A stretch of 8,892 nucleotides of DNA from Planctomycetota bacterium (GTDB lineage: Bacteria; JAJVIF01; JAPKYR01). The DNA is taken from positions 1 through 8,892 of the forward strand of contig DAOVJF010000084.1 of NCBI GenBank assembly GCA_030673355.1, in the 5' to 3' direction. The position numbers and the translations under genes were made by a program. Positions 1-7,033 of this stretch are shown piece by piece (position 1 is the stretch's first letter; every line of letters begins with the position of its first letter). The notes beneath the pieces were generated by a model. It had not been told where the DNA came from. It worked only from the letters and a program-made list of their open reading frames with translations, and made no database searches.

Positions 1-119
1 AATCCCGTAGCGCAGGACGCCGGCCTGCTGTACCGCGGACGGCCCGTCCGCATGGAAAGCGGTATCGGGAAACTTAATCCCTTGTACGATTTCAGTCTTA
101 CTACTTTTTCAACAGCCCC
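1..119. mobile_element. possible edge of an insertion sequence (tentative)
   Basis: This end of the window is visibly more GC-rich over its first 60 bases than the genes to its right, and it ends at 104-119 with CTTTTTCAACAGCCCC. Strings of this kind (GGGGCTGTTGAAAAAG on the other strand) are common at terminal inverted repeats of several insertion-sequence families; that is recalled, not checked. Every reading frame here is short. A plus-strand frame is open from base 1 to a TGA at 121-123 and ends FSTAP. A minus-strand ATG at 53 opens a frame beginning MRTGRPRYSRPA that runs off the window. I cannot tell whether either is the end of a transposase, and only one putative terminus is in view, so the call rests on the end-like string and the composition shift alone. 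Confidence 0.25.
35..51. repeat. perfect short inverted repeat
   Basis: GCGGACGG at 35-42 and CCGTCCGC at 44-51 are exact reverse complements separated by a single C. As RNA the central bases would have to open into a loop, so this may equally be a DNA-level dyad for protein binding. A second, weaker dyad lies just left of it (GCAGG at 12-16, CCTGC at 24-28). No T-run follows in either direction, so it is not an intrinsic terminator. Confidence 0.5.
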
Positions 120-139
120 GTGAGGGAGGGCTCAGTTTT
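114..139 (+). terminator. weak hairpin with T-run, plus-strand orientation
   Basis: AGCCC at 114-118 can pair with GGGCT at 128-132 across a nine-base loop, and TTTT follows at 136-139 when read on the plus strand. It could end transcription of a plus-strand unit entering from the left, but the stem is only five base pairs. Read on the minus strand, downstream of the CoA-transferase gene, the hairpin is followed by GTTGAAAAAG, so it is not a convincing intrinsic terminator for the minus-strand operon. Confidence 0.2.
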
Positions 140-160
140 AGTAATATCAGCCGCAGTGCT

Positions 161-2038
161 CTAAAATTCCATCTCGTAGACATACATGCCGTCTTCAAGT
201 TTGCTATTAACCTTCAGGCCGCTGTTGTTGAAAACGGATTGCATCGCCTTGTTCTGGGGGAGGGTTTCAGCTACAAAACCGGCTATTCCGCTTCGCCTTG
301 CGATATTTGTCAGATGCTTGAGAAGGTAAGTGGCGATTTTCTTCCCCTGCCACCCGTCCCTGACAAGGAACGCCACCTCGGCCCTGTTTATTTTGGGATC
401 GAGATAGTATCCGCCCATCGCGATTATATCTTCGCCGTGCGCTTCGGGAACAGTGCCAACTATCGTCACCTCGTTACGATGATCGATAAACACGAAATCA
501 TGAATCTGCTTTTCTTGAATCCTTTTCAACTTTTGCATGAATCGTAAATATACGCTCTCTTCAGAAAGGGTATAGAACATATCTTTAATACGTTCCGGAT
601 CGGTGGGATGAATCGGCCTGAAGTTGATCAGGATTCCATCGTCCTGCAGCATCGATCCCCGTAATTCAGGTGAACCGATATTAAACCGTCCTTCAATGTT
701 CGACATTCCCTCGTGCAGAAGTTTCGCCTCGATCGCTTCGCTCAGGAGGTTTACCCTGTAGTCCGGGTGGGCGATACTGATTAACCCCAGTGCCCGTTCC
801 TGGATGCTTTTACCGTGGAGGTATGCGACTCCGTATTCTGTGACTACGTAATGCACATCCCCGCGCGGGGTCACTATGCCGGCACCCGGACTGAGCCTGG
901 TGACTATGCGTGAGATGGTTCCGTTACTCGCGGTCGATGGAAGCGCGATTATCGCCTTGCCACCGGGTGACCTCGCGGCGCCGCGGTTAAAATCCACCTG
1001 GCCGCCGATACCGGAATAAAATTCATCACCGAGTGAATCGGCACAAATCTGTCCGGTTAGGTCGACTTCGAGAGCTGAATTGACCGCGACCTGCTTATTC
1101 TGTTTGCCGATTACTAATGGATCGTTAACATATTCGGTCGGTCGAAACGAAAATACCGGATTGTTGTCTATATAATCGTAAAGCCTTTGTGTACCCATGC
1201 AGAAGCTGGCGACAACTTTCCCGCGGTCCGTTGATTTATGGGTCCCGGTTATCGCACCCGACTCAATAAGGTCGATAATGCTGTCGGTGAAAGTTTCGGT
1301 GTGGACCCCAAGGTCCTGCTTGCCTTTCAGGAATCCCAGCACCGACTGGGATACGCTTCCGATCCCAAGTTCGATAGTGGACCCATTCTCAATAAGAGCC
1401 GCGACGTTCTCCCCGATCTGCCTTGTAACCTCCGTTGTTTCGGGGGGTTGTATTTCAAGCAGCGGAAGGTCGATAGGCACAAGGTAGTCCATATCATGTA
1501 CATGGATAAAACTGTCGCCGAGGGTTCTGGGCATGTTCGGATTGACCTGGGCAATCACAAGAGACGCGTTTTCGGCGGCGCTTCTGACAATATCCACTGA
1601 TATCCCCAGGCTGCATATCCCGCGGTCATCCGGCGGTGTGACCTGAATCAGAGCGGCATCGAGTGGGAGCTGCCCTGAGCTGAAAAGCCGAGGGATGTCT
1701 GATAGGGAGATCGGTGTATAATCGCCCAGACCTTCCCTGATCAAACCCCTGGTATTTTCAGATATAAAGAAGCTGTTGATCCGGAAATTTTCAGTGAGTG
1801 CCTCGTCGGCATAAGGGGCATCGCCTTTGGTCAGCAGATGAACGATCTTGGTATCGGCCAGTTCCCCGGCCCGGTCGGTCAGTGCGATCACCAATGCAAG
1901 AGGCTGCGCGCAACCGGTTCCGATAAATACCCTGTTGCCCGGCTGGATGTGCGATATCGCTTCTGATGCGGTCGCGACCATACTGCTGTACTGATTTTGC
2001 CAGTCGGGATCGTAGATGCCTTTAGACCGCTCATTCAT
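161..2038 (-). CDS. acetyl-CoA hydrolase/CoA-transferase family protein with C-terminal GNAT domain
   Basis: This 625-residue protein joins an acetyl-CoA hydrolase/4-hydroxybutyrate CoA-transferase-like enzyme (about 15-465) to a GNAT acyltransferase (about 472-625). Family motifs visible in the first part are HTETF at 246-250, whose Glu248 is the likely nucleophile forming the glutamyl-CoA intermediate by analogy with 4-hydroxybutyrate CoA-transferase, then SGIGGQVDFNRGA near 342-354 and EYGVAYLHGKS at 401-411. The GNAT part carries WQGKKIATYLL near 563-573, an acetyl-CoA-binding motif in which Lys567 stands where a Gly is usual. The start is placed at the ATG at 2038 because it overlaps the upstream gene's stop (ATGAATGA) and an AGGAG lies 12 bases ahead; an ATG at 2074 would add 12 residues unlike the family. 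Expected role: move CoA between acetyl-CoA and another acid, or hydrolyse acyl-CoA, in the cytoplasm. The acid acceptor and the GNAT target cannot be told from sequence. This fusion architecture is known elsewhere. Confidence 0.9.
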   Translation of the reverse strand: MNERSKGIYDPDWQNQYSSMVATASEAISHIQPGNRVFIGTGCAQPLALVIALTDRAGELADTKIVHLLTKGDAPYADEALTENFRINSFFISENTRGLIREGLGDYTPISLSDIPRLFSSGQLPLDAALIQVTPPDDRGICSLGISVDIVRSAAENASLVIAQVNPNMPRTLGDSFIHVHDMDYLVPIDLPLLEIQPPETTEVTRQIGENVAALIENGSTIELGIGSVSQSVLGFLKGKQDLGVHTETFTDSIIDLIESGAITGTHKSTDRGKVVASFCMGTQRLYDYIDNNPVFSFRPTEYVNDPLVIGKQNKQVAVNSALEVDLTGQICADSLGDEFYSGIGGQVDFNRGAARSPGGKAIIALPSTASNGTISRIVTRLSPGAGIVTPRGDVHYVVTEYGVAYLHGKSIQERALGLISIAHPDYRVNLLSEAIEAKLLHEGMSNIEGRFNIGSPELRGSMLQDDGILINFRPIHPTDPERIKDMFYTLSEESVYLRFMQKLKRIQEKQIHDFVFIDHRNEVTIVGTVPEAHGEDIIAMGGYYLDPKINRAEVAFLVRDGWQGKKIATYLLKHLTNIARRSGIAGFVAETLPQNKAMQSVFNNSGLKVNSKLEDGMYVYEMEF

Positions 2039-4139
2039 TTTTCTTGTCCGCTCCTGACAGAATGATCCTGGCATCCACCACGATCGGCATTGAACCTACC
2101 TCGCCGACCAGGAATGGATTGATATCCAGCTCGGCTATTTGAGGGAAATCGGTAACGAGCTGGCTGATATGCTGCAGGCCGTTAGCAACCGCGTGGAGAT
2201 CGATGCTTCCCTGTCCCCGGCGTTCGATGAGCATCGAATACGATCGGGACCCCAAAAGCATCTGAATCGCTTCATCCTCGGTTATTGGCGCGAGGTGGAA
2301 GGTAATGTCCTCCAGTACTTCCACGAATATACCCCCTAACCCAAACATGAGCATCGGTCCGAATTCCGGATCGGTTCTCATCCCGATGATCACTCCGAGT
2401 CCAGGGGGACACATTTGTTCTACATATACGCCTTCAACTCTCGCGTTTGCCGCGCGCCTGTTAACACGAGAAATCATCAGCTCGAAAGTATCCCGAACAC
2501 CTTCGGCGGTGGCGATGTTTAATTTCACTCCCCCGACCTGAGATTTATGGATGATATCGTAGGATGCGATTTTCATCGCCACCGGATAACCGATCTTCTC
2601 CGCAACCTCAACCGCCTCTTCCGGGTTGCCCGTTATAAATCCTTCGGGTACGTTGAAGTCGTACGCGCGGAGAATTTCCTTGGCCTGGACCTCGCTGATT
2701 TCCCGATGGCCTCTTTTCAAATGTCGCGAGATAACCCGTTCAACCCGTCGGCGATGAACCGGGAACCGTGTAACAACCCGTGGCGGCTGACGTTTCCAGG
2801 CTGCATAATCAACCATGGCCTTCATCGCTTCAACCGCTTTCTCAGGAACGTTGAACCAGGGGATGTTGCTGGCTGCCAGCTCCTCTCGTCCCGGTAGAAC
2901 ATCCTTTCCGCCCATGAAAGCCGCTAGGACCGGTTTATTTCCATTAATACAACCTGCGATAGCCTTAGCGGTTTCAGCGGGCTGCGACAACCCCTGGGGG
3001 GCCAGCACTACTATCAGGGCATCTACCAGATCATCTTCCAGGGTTGCTCTAACCGCTGTTGAGTATTGATCGGGATCGGCAAAAGCGTTCAGATCGATTG
3101 GATTTGAAAGGCCAACGGCCTCCGGTAGTTTCTCACTCAAGGCTTTCATTGTTTCAGTGGAGAGTTTAGCTACCTGCATGCCCGATTCCACTATTGCGTC
3201 TACCGCCATGATTCCGGGACCGCCGGCATTGGTTATTACCGCGATCCGGTCCCCATCGGGTAACGGCTGCAATCCCAGGGCAACGGCGTAATCGAGGAGT
3301 GTCTCAAAAGTTTTTGCCCTGATAACACCCGATCGTTTCAGGGCGGCACCATAGCCGATGTCGGTCCCGGACAACTCGCCAGTATGTCTGGTCGCCACTT
3401 TTTCCCCGGCTTCCGTAGTCCCCACTTTTAAAATTATAACGGGCTTGACCGATGCGGCGGCTTCGGCAGCTTTGACGAATTCATCGCCATTTGTAATCGT
3501 CTCAAGGTATGCAACGATTACTTTTGTCTGGTCATCGGATGTGAAAGCTTTAAGGAAATGGACCTCGTTCAGATCCGCTTTATTACCCATACTTACAAAC
3601 TTCGCGATGCCGAGATGTCGGCGTGCGGCCCAGTCGATTATCGCGGTACAAAGGGTGCCTGATTGAGAAAGAATTGATATTCCACCGCTAAGGGGCATGT
3701 GCGAGGAATATGAAGCGTTGAAATTATGCTCGGTGTTAATCAGCCCCATTGAGTTCGGACCGAGCATGCGTACCCCGGCTGTTTTGCAGATTTGCGCAAT
3801 CTCTTTCTCCAGCTCCGCGCCTTCGATGCTGACCTCCTTAAACCCGGCACCAATTATGATAACCGCATGGGCACCGGCCTTTATCGAGCTTTGGACCGCC
3901 TCTTTAACCTCTCCAGCCGGAACAGCAATAAAACTATGGTCGATTTTCTTTCCATACGTTTTGAGATCGGGATAACACTTAAGATTCTGGAGTGAATCCG
4001 CATTTGGGTTTATCGGGACTATCTCACCCTTGAATCCACCTTCTATCAGATTACGAAGAACTTCATAACCTATCTTCCCCGGGGTTCTCGACGCACCGAT
4101 AACAGCTACACTTTGTGGATAAAGAAGGGATTCCAGCAT
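2031..4139 (-). CDS. acyl-CoA synthetase, NDP-forming (acetate-CoA ligase, ADP-forming, fused alpha-beta)
   Basis: The 702-residue protein has the complete layout of ADP-forming acetyl-CoA synthetases with both subunits in one chain. Order: a Rossmann CoA-binding domain from about residue 5 (SVAVIGAS), a succinyl-CoA-ligase-like domain with GPNSMGL near 127-133 and the phosphorylatable histidine in TRHTGELSG (His252), a second ligase-like domain (TNAGGPG near 303-309), then an ATP-grasp domain from about 480 with IIHKSQVGGV (His531, matching the second phospho-relay histidine), GLGGIFVEV near 600-608 and ELDINPF near 670-676. It should convert acyl-CoA, ADP and phosphate into acid, CoA and ATP, reversibly; acetyl-CoA is the usual substrate but the specificity is not visible. 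The ATG at 4139 is chosen over a GTG at 4148 because AAGGTGG lies four bases before the ATG and overlaps that GTG. There is no GNAT domain on this protein; one is fused to its operon partner, whose start overlaps this stop by eight bases. Confidence 0.93.
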   Translation of the reverse strand: MLESLLYPQSVAVIGASRTPGKIGYEVLRNLIEGGFKGEIVPINPNADSLQNLKCYPDLKTYGKKIDHSFIAVPAGEVKEAVQSSIKAGAHAVIIIGAGFKEVSIEGAELEKEIAQICKTAGVRMLGPNSMGLINTEHNFNASYSSHMPLSGGISILSQSGTLCTAIIDWAARRHLGIAKFVSMGNKADLNEVHFLKAFTSDDQTKVIVAYLETITNGDEFVKAAEAAASVKPVIILKVGTTEAGEKVATRHTGELSGTDIGYGAALKRSGVIRAKTFETLLDYAVALGLQPLPDGDRIAVITNAGGPGIMAVDAIVESGMQVAKLSTETMKALSEKLPEAVGLSNPIDLNAFADPDQYSTAVRATLEDDLVDALIVVLAPQGLSQPAETAKAIAGCINGNKPVLAAFMGGKDVLPGREELAASNIPWFNVPEKAVEAMKAMVDYAAWKRQPPRVVTRFPVHRRRVERVISRHLKRGHREISEVQAKEILRAYDFNVPEGFITGNPEEAVEVAEKIGYPVAMKIASYDIIHKSQVGGVKLNIATAEGVRDTFELMISRVNRRAANARVEGVYVEQMCPPGLGVIIGMRTDPEFGPMLMFGLGGIFVEVLEDITFHLAPITEDEAIQMLLGSRSYSMLIERRGQGSIDLHAVANGLQHISQLVTDFPQIAELDINPFLVGEVGSMPIVVDARIILSGADKKNE

Positions 4140-4205
4140 TTTTACCACCTTGGGAATGAAGGTAATTTCATCAACCCACAGGTTCGCAGTCTCAATTCCG
4201 GCATT

Positions 4206-4221
4206 GGCATATATAAATGCC
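4206..4221. promoter_or_regulatory. small dyad over the putative -10 region (operator candidate)
   Basis: GGCAT (4206-4210) and ATGCC (4217-4221) are inverted repeats separated by ATATAA. The dyad covers the AT-rich segment that would serve as the -10 box of the promoter for the acyl-CoA synthetase gene, so a bound regulator would block that promoter. The five-base arms are short enough to arise by chance. Confidence 0.25.
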
Positions 4222-4242
4222 TTTCCAGAACCGAGATGTCAA
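4210..4242 (-). promoter_or_regulatory. candidate sigma-70-type promoter for the acyl-CoA synthetase / CoA-transferase operon
   Basis: On the minus strand a perfect TTGACA (plus-strand positions 4237-4242) is followed by an AT-rich stretch containing TTTATA (4212-4217, 19-base spacer) and TATATA (4210-4215, 21-base spacer). Both spacers are longer than the preferred 17 bases, which weakens the call. It lies about 70-100 bases before the start codon, inside the only long gap between the two transcription blocks. The gap (4140-4347) otherwise shows an AT-rich tract around 4278-4305 that could act as an upstream element, and no convincing terminator for the preceding gene. Confidence 0.4.
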
Positions 4243-4347
4243 GGAAAATCACTATTATTTCCATGTGTTCAGTCTGCTGATTTAATTTTATAAATCGAAT
4301 TAACGGCTTTCTTTTATGGATAATCGTCAATGGCCGGTATCGCCGGA

Positions 4348-5856
4348 TTACCAGTCTCCGGATTCGGGTCTTGTTACCGATGGTGCAGGTTTGGATTCAA
4401 CCGCATGTTTTATCCCATGCAACATCTTCAGAAACACAAAACGGTGCAGGGGGAGAACGGAAAACCAGTACATCAACCCGGCAAGTCCTCTTGGTTTGAA
4501 CCTGGCGGTTGAAACCAGCCTGGTTGGTGTGGGGTTACCCTCTCCCTGAATTATATCAAATTCCAGATCGGCATCGCCTGGAAGCGCCATTTCCGCCCGC
4601 AACACAAGACGTTTTGCCGGCTCAACTTCGATCACACGCCAGAAATCAATCGCATCGCCGTACGCGACATGCTTTGAATCCTTTCGTCCGCGTCTAAGAC
4701 CGGGTCCTCCGATAACCTGGTCCATGATTCCACGTAAAGCCCACAGCCAGTCAGCCCCGTAGTAACCGTGTTCCCCGCCAATACAGGAGATCTCTTTGTA
4801 AACTTCCTCCGGTGTGGCATCGATATCGATTTGATATACATTTGTAAAATTTGTTCCACCGGACCAATCGGGGTCACCGGGCATAACTCCGGCGTCCGAC
4901 CATGCGGTCTCAATGTAATTCGAGCTGATCCTGACGTCGGCCGCCGCTATCGACTCCCGGATATTAAGTAGCTCCTGGGGCATTAGTTTTACAGCGTCAT
5001 CGTTCCGGCAGATAACCTGGTTCCTGACTCCTTCGCTCAATGGTAGGGCAATTCTGTGGCTGATTGGGGTGATTAACTGAATCCACCATGCCGCAAGACG
5101 GGGGGAAATTGCAGGAACAGGTATGATAAGGCGATTGCCCAGACCGTGAGCTTCCGCCATTACCTGCATCATCTCCCGGTATGACATCACGTCCGGGCCG
5201 CCGATATCCAGTATCTTTCCGATTGTTTCCGGTGTTCTCAGACAATCAATCAGGTAATTAAGGACATTACGAACTGAAATTGGTTGCTGGAGAGTATTAA
5301 TTGCCAGGGGTGGGGTAATTACCGGCAGCCGTTCAACCAGGTAGCGTAATATCTCGTACGATGCCGAACCGGAACCGATTATCATCGCGGCGCGAAGCAC
5401 GGTCACCGGAACCGGGCCGGATGCCAGTTCCTCCTCCACCTCGCGTCTCGATGACAGGTGTTCACTTAATCCCTCCCCGGTTTCACCGAGCCCACCGAGA
5501 TAAATAATCCTGCCAACCCCGGCTTCCCGGGCCGCCCTTGCAAAAATGCCCGCCAGGTACCGATCGTGCTTCCGGTATTCCGGACCGGCTGAAACCATCG
5601 AATGGATCAGGTAATATGCCGCACCGCATCCTCTCATAGACTCAACCAGGCGCTTGAAATCCCCTGCATCACCGCCGATTATATCCACACGCGGATGTTC
5701 CGCCCAGGGACGAGCCGACAGCTTGCGAGGATTTCGCACCAGGCACCGGACAAAATATCCTGAATCAAGCAGGCGGGGAGCCAGGCGTCCCCCTATGTAA
5801 CCCGTGGCTCCCGTTAACAGAACATGATCCGGTTGATTTATTTGTACCTGCTCCAT
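4348..5856 (-). CDS. SDR-family NAD(P)-binding protein with C-terminal DUF2867 domain
   Basis: This 502-residue protein has two parts. Residues about 11-310 form an atypical extended short-chain dehydrogenase/reductase-like Rossmann domain: the nucleotide loop is TGATGYIGG (15-23), followed by CLVRNPRKL, DIIGGDAGD, and ISVRN / DIGGPDVMSY segments typical of NmrA-like and complex-I 39-kDa-subunit-like SDRs. No canonical YxxxK catalytic pair is evident, so it may bind NAD(P)H as a sensor or assist another enzyme rather than act as a classical dehydrogenase. Residues about 340-490 match DUF2867, with GYYGADWLWALRG near 364-376 and GGPGLRRGR near 383-391. The combination is known in bacteria but its substrate is not. 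The ATG at 5856 is preferred; a TTG at 5868 would add four residues, and neither has a strong ribosome-binding site. About 70 bases separate it from the molybdenum operon, with a TATTAT but no good -35, so it may be read through from upstream. Confidence 0.85.
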   Translation of the reverse strand: MEQVQINQPDHVLLTGATGYIGGRLAPRLLDSGYFVRCLVRNPRKLSARPWAEHPRVDIIGGDAGDFKRLVESMRGCGAAYYLIHSMVSAGPEYRKHDRYLAGIFARAAREAGVGRIIYLGGLGETGEGLSEHLSSRREVEEELASGPVPVTVLRAAMIIGSGSASYEILRYLVERLPVITPPLAINTLQQPISVRNVLNYLIDCLRTPETIGKILDIGGPDVMSYREMMQVMAEAHGLGNRLIIPVPAISPRLAAWWIQLITPISHRIALPLSEGVRNQVICRNDDAVKLMPQELLNIRESIAAADVRISSNYIETAWSDAGVMPGDPDWSGGTNFTNVYQIDIDATPEEVYKEISCIGGEHGYYGADWLWALRGIMDQVIGGPGLRRGRKDSKHVAYGDAIDFWRVIEVEPAKRLVLRAEMALPGDADLEFDIIQGEGNPTPTRLVSTARFKPRGLAGLMYWFSVLPLHRFVFLKMLHGIKHAVESKPAPSVTRPESGDW

Positions 5857-5927
5857 CGGTCGACTCAACCCCAGTACGGCGGTAAGCTGGCGTTTACTTA
5901 ATAATACACGAATTGATTGAATTTGGG

Positions 5928-6725
5928 CTATAAACCTTCGATGATTTTTCCAAATAGTTCCCGGAACCAGCGGTCGCTTTCGCGAATGCTCCTGCGTTTA
6001 ATTGCTTCGTAGCCCTTGAGAAGTTGATGCCCTTTCTCCGTTAATCGCGAACCGCCCCCGGCTACCCCGCCTACCGAACGGTCCAGGAGTGGAAATCCCA
6101 ACCGTTCTTCCGCCCTTTTTATATCTCCCCATGCATGACGATACGAAGTTCCCTCCTCCTTCGCAGCCCTCGAGAGGCTCCCAAGGTGATCGATCCCGTA
6201 AAGCAGCCTTGCCAGACCTTCACCGAAAACGACTTTTCCATCCCTTCTCAACCAGATTTTGGTCCTTAACGATATCCGGCTACTCGTGAGGTACTTGTGC
6301 TGTGCTTTAAATACTTCTATAACACCTTTCGAAACATCCGGCGAAAGTTCAAGTCCGGAAATTACCTTCCCCCATTTATTCCTGTTCCCATTGTGACCGA
6401 GGATGATATCGGAACATTTCCTGAGCCTGTCTGCATCGTGACGGCGGTCGCCCTCCTCCCGATCGAGAAAAATCACCACATCGGCATCGAGTTTGCCCAC
6501 AAGACGATTCGATTCGACAACACAATGATCGAAACTGGCTTCCTGCCTGCTGATAAAATCAAGGGCCTTATCGGCAGATGTGAAATAATTGGCAGGACCT
6601 GTTTTTCTCCTGGGGTTGTGGCCGATTTTCAGGAACTCGGAATTCGGCAGGATTTCCATTAAATTCCCGACAAGGGTAGTCTTTCCGACCCCCGACTGTG
6701 CTCCGGCTATTAGCCAGGTTTTCAT
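5928..6725 (-). CDS. MobB-like P-loop NTPase fused to ModE-type winged-helix DNA-binding domain
   Basis: This 265-residue protein has two recognisable halves. Residues 1 to about 148 are a P-loop NTPase resembling MobB, the GTP-binding partner of molybdopterin guanine dinucleotide synthesis: Walker A is AQSGVGKTT (9-17), LKIGHNPRRK (32-41) sits where MobB has its conserved KH-containing strand, and FDHCVVES (65-72) looks like a Walker B strand ending in an acidic residue. Residues about 151-246 match the N-terminal domain of the molybdate regulator ModE: KIWLRRDGKVVFGEG (156-170), LLYGIDHLGSLSRAA, SYRHAW (194-199) and wing GGVAGGGSRLT (219-229). The molybdate-binding TOBE/Mop domains that normally follow are absent; only a short charged tail remains. 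It starts in an ATGA overlap with the preceding gene and has AGGGTG six bases before the ATG. I infer a DNA-binding regulator whose sensing part is a nucleotide- or cofactor-binding P-loop. Family assignment of both halves is firm; the function of the fusion is not. Confidence 0.85.
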   Translation of the reverse strand: MKTWLIAGAQSGVGKTTLVGNLMEILPNSEFLKIGHNPRRKTGPANYFTSADKALDFISRQEASFDHCVVESNRLVGKLDADVVIFLDREEGDRRHDADRLRKCSDIILGHNGNRNKWGKVISGLELSPDVSKGVIEVFKAQHKYLTSSRISLRTKIWLRRDGKVVFGEGLARLLYGIDHLGSLSRAAKEEGTSYRHAWGDIKRAEERLGFPLLDRSVGGVAGGGSRLTEKGHQLLKGYEAIKRRSIRESDRWFRELFGKIIEGL

Positions 6726-7033
6726 TTAAAACACCCTAGCTGGCAGCCATAAATTCTGATATCAAGGTGATTCATCAAGTTACCAATCAAACCCCGTTCG
6801 ATATTCAGACGTCGGGCAATTACAAAAGCGTTTGGGCATGAAATCCGTCCACCGGCATGAAGACTGTCCCGTTCACAGACAACCTTGTCATCCGGCCAGT
6901 CAACGGTAACATCGGCGCCATCGGATGTACCCAGCCATTCCAACGAAACCCCCTCGTCATCGAAAAATTTCACAAGTGAGTTTCTTTGCTCATCTGTGGG
7001 ATTGTTCAAGAAAATCTTACTCGAATCTGTCAT
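6722..7033 (-). CDS. small four-cysteine protein ending in CQLGCFK, function unknown
   Basis: I cannot assign a named family to this 103-residue protein. It has four cysteines, Cys53, Cys66, Cys97 and Cys101, the last two in the terminal motif CQLGCFK. Residues about 64-95 (SCPNAFVIARRLNIERGLIGNLMNHLDIRI) read like a helix-turn-helix: an alanine-rich helix, a short turn and a second amphipathic helix leading to a strand. No signal peptide or membrane segment is seen, so it should be cytoplasmic. I recall hypothetical proteins with the same CQLGCF ending beside molybdenum/formate dehydrogenase genes in other anaerobes, but could not check this. It is joined to both neighbours by ATGA overlaps, downstream of fdhD and upstream of the MobB-ModE fusion, and GAGGAG lies about 11 bases before the ATG. 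The Cys spacing would suit a metal or iron-sulfur site, or a thiol partner for FdhD. Coding is well supported by its tight fit in the operon. Confidence 0.8.
   Translation of the reverse strand: MTDSSKIFLNNPTDEQRNSLVKFFDDEGVSLEWLGTSDGADVTVDWPDDKVVCERDSLHAGGRISCPNAFVIARRLNIERGLIGNLMNHLDIRIYGCQLGCFK

Noticed and set aside
6..16. CGTAGCGCAGG shared with 8341-8351 inside mobA
   Set aside because: An 11-base match within 8.9 kb is expected several times by chance, and the flanks do not align.
1238..1600. Plus-strand ORF of 120 codons inside the CoA-transferase gene
   Set aside because: It is antisense to a strongly conserved protein-coding region and its translation has no recognisable family features.
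2038..2074. Longer N-terminus for the CoA-transferase starting at ATG 2074
   Set aside because: The extra 12 residues do not look like the family, and the ATG at 2038 fits the stop overlap with the upstream gene better.
4206..4221. Reading the TATAT-containing dyad as a ModE box
   Set aside because: It lacks the CGnTATAT / ATATAACG arms of the known E. coli site, and the gene behind it is not molybdenum-related, so there is no basis to link it to the ModE-type protein.
4142..4330. 62-residue minus-strand ORF in the gap upstream of the acyl-CoA synthetase gene, ending just before its ATG
   Set aside because: It starts with TTG, has no ribosome-binding site or recognisable protein features, and overlaps the likely promoter; it reads as non-coding gap sequence.
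4331..4347. CCGG-loop-CCGG hairpin just after the SDR stop as a terminator
   Set aside because: The stem is only four base pairs and no T-run follows on the minus strand.
6297..6662. Plus-strand ORF of 121 codons opposite the MobB-like domain
   Set aside because: The minus-strand frame carries the Walker A and MobB-like motifs; this frame is its mirror and shows no protein-like pattern.
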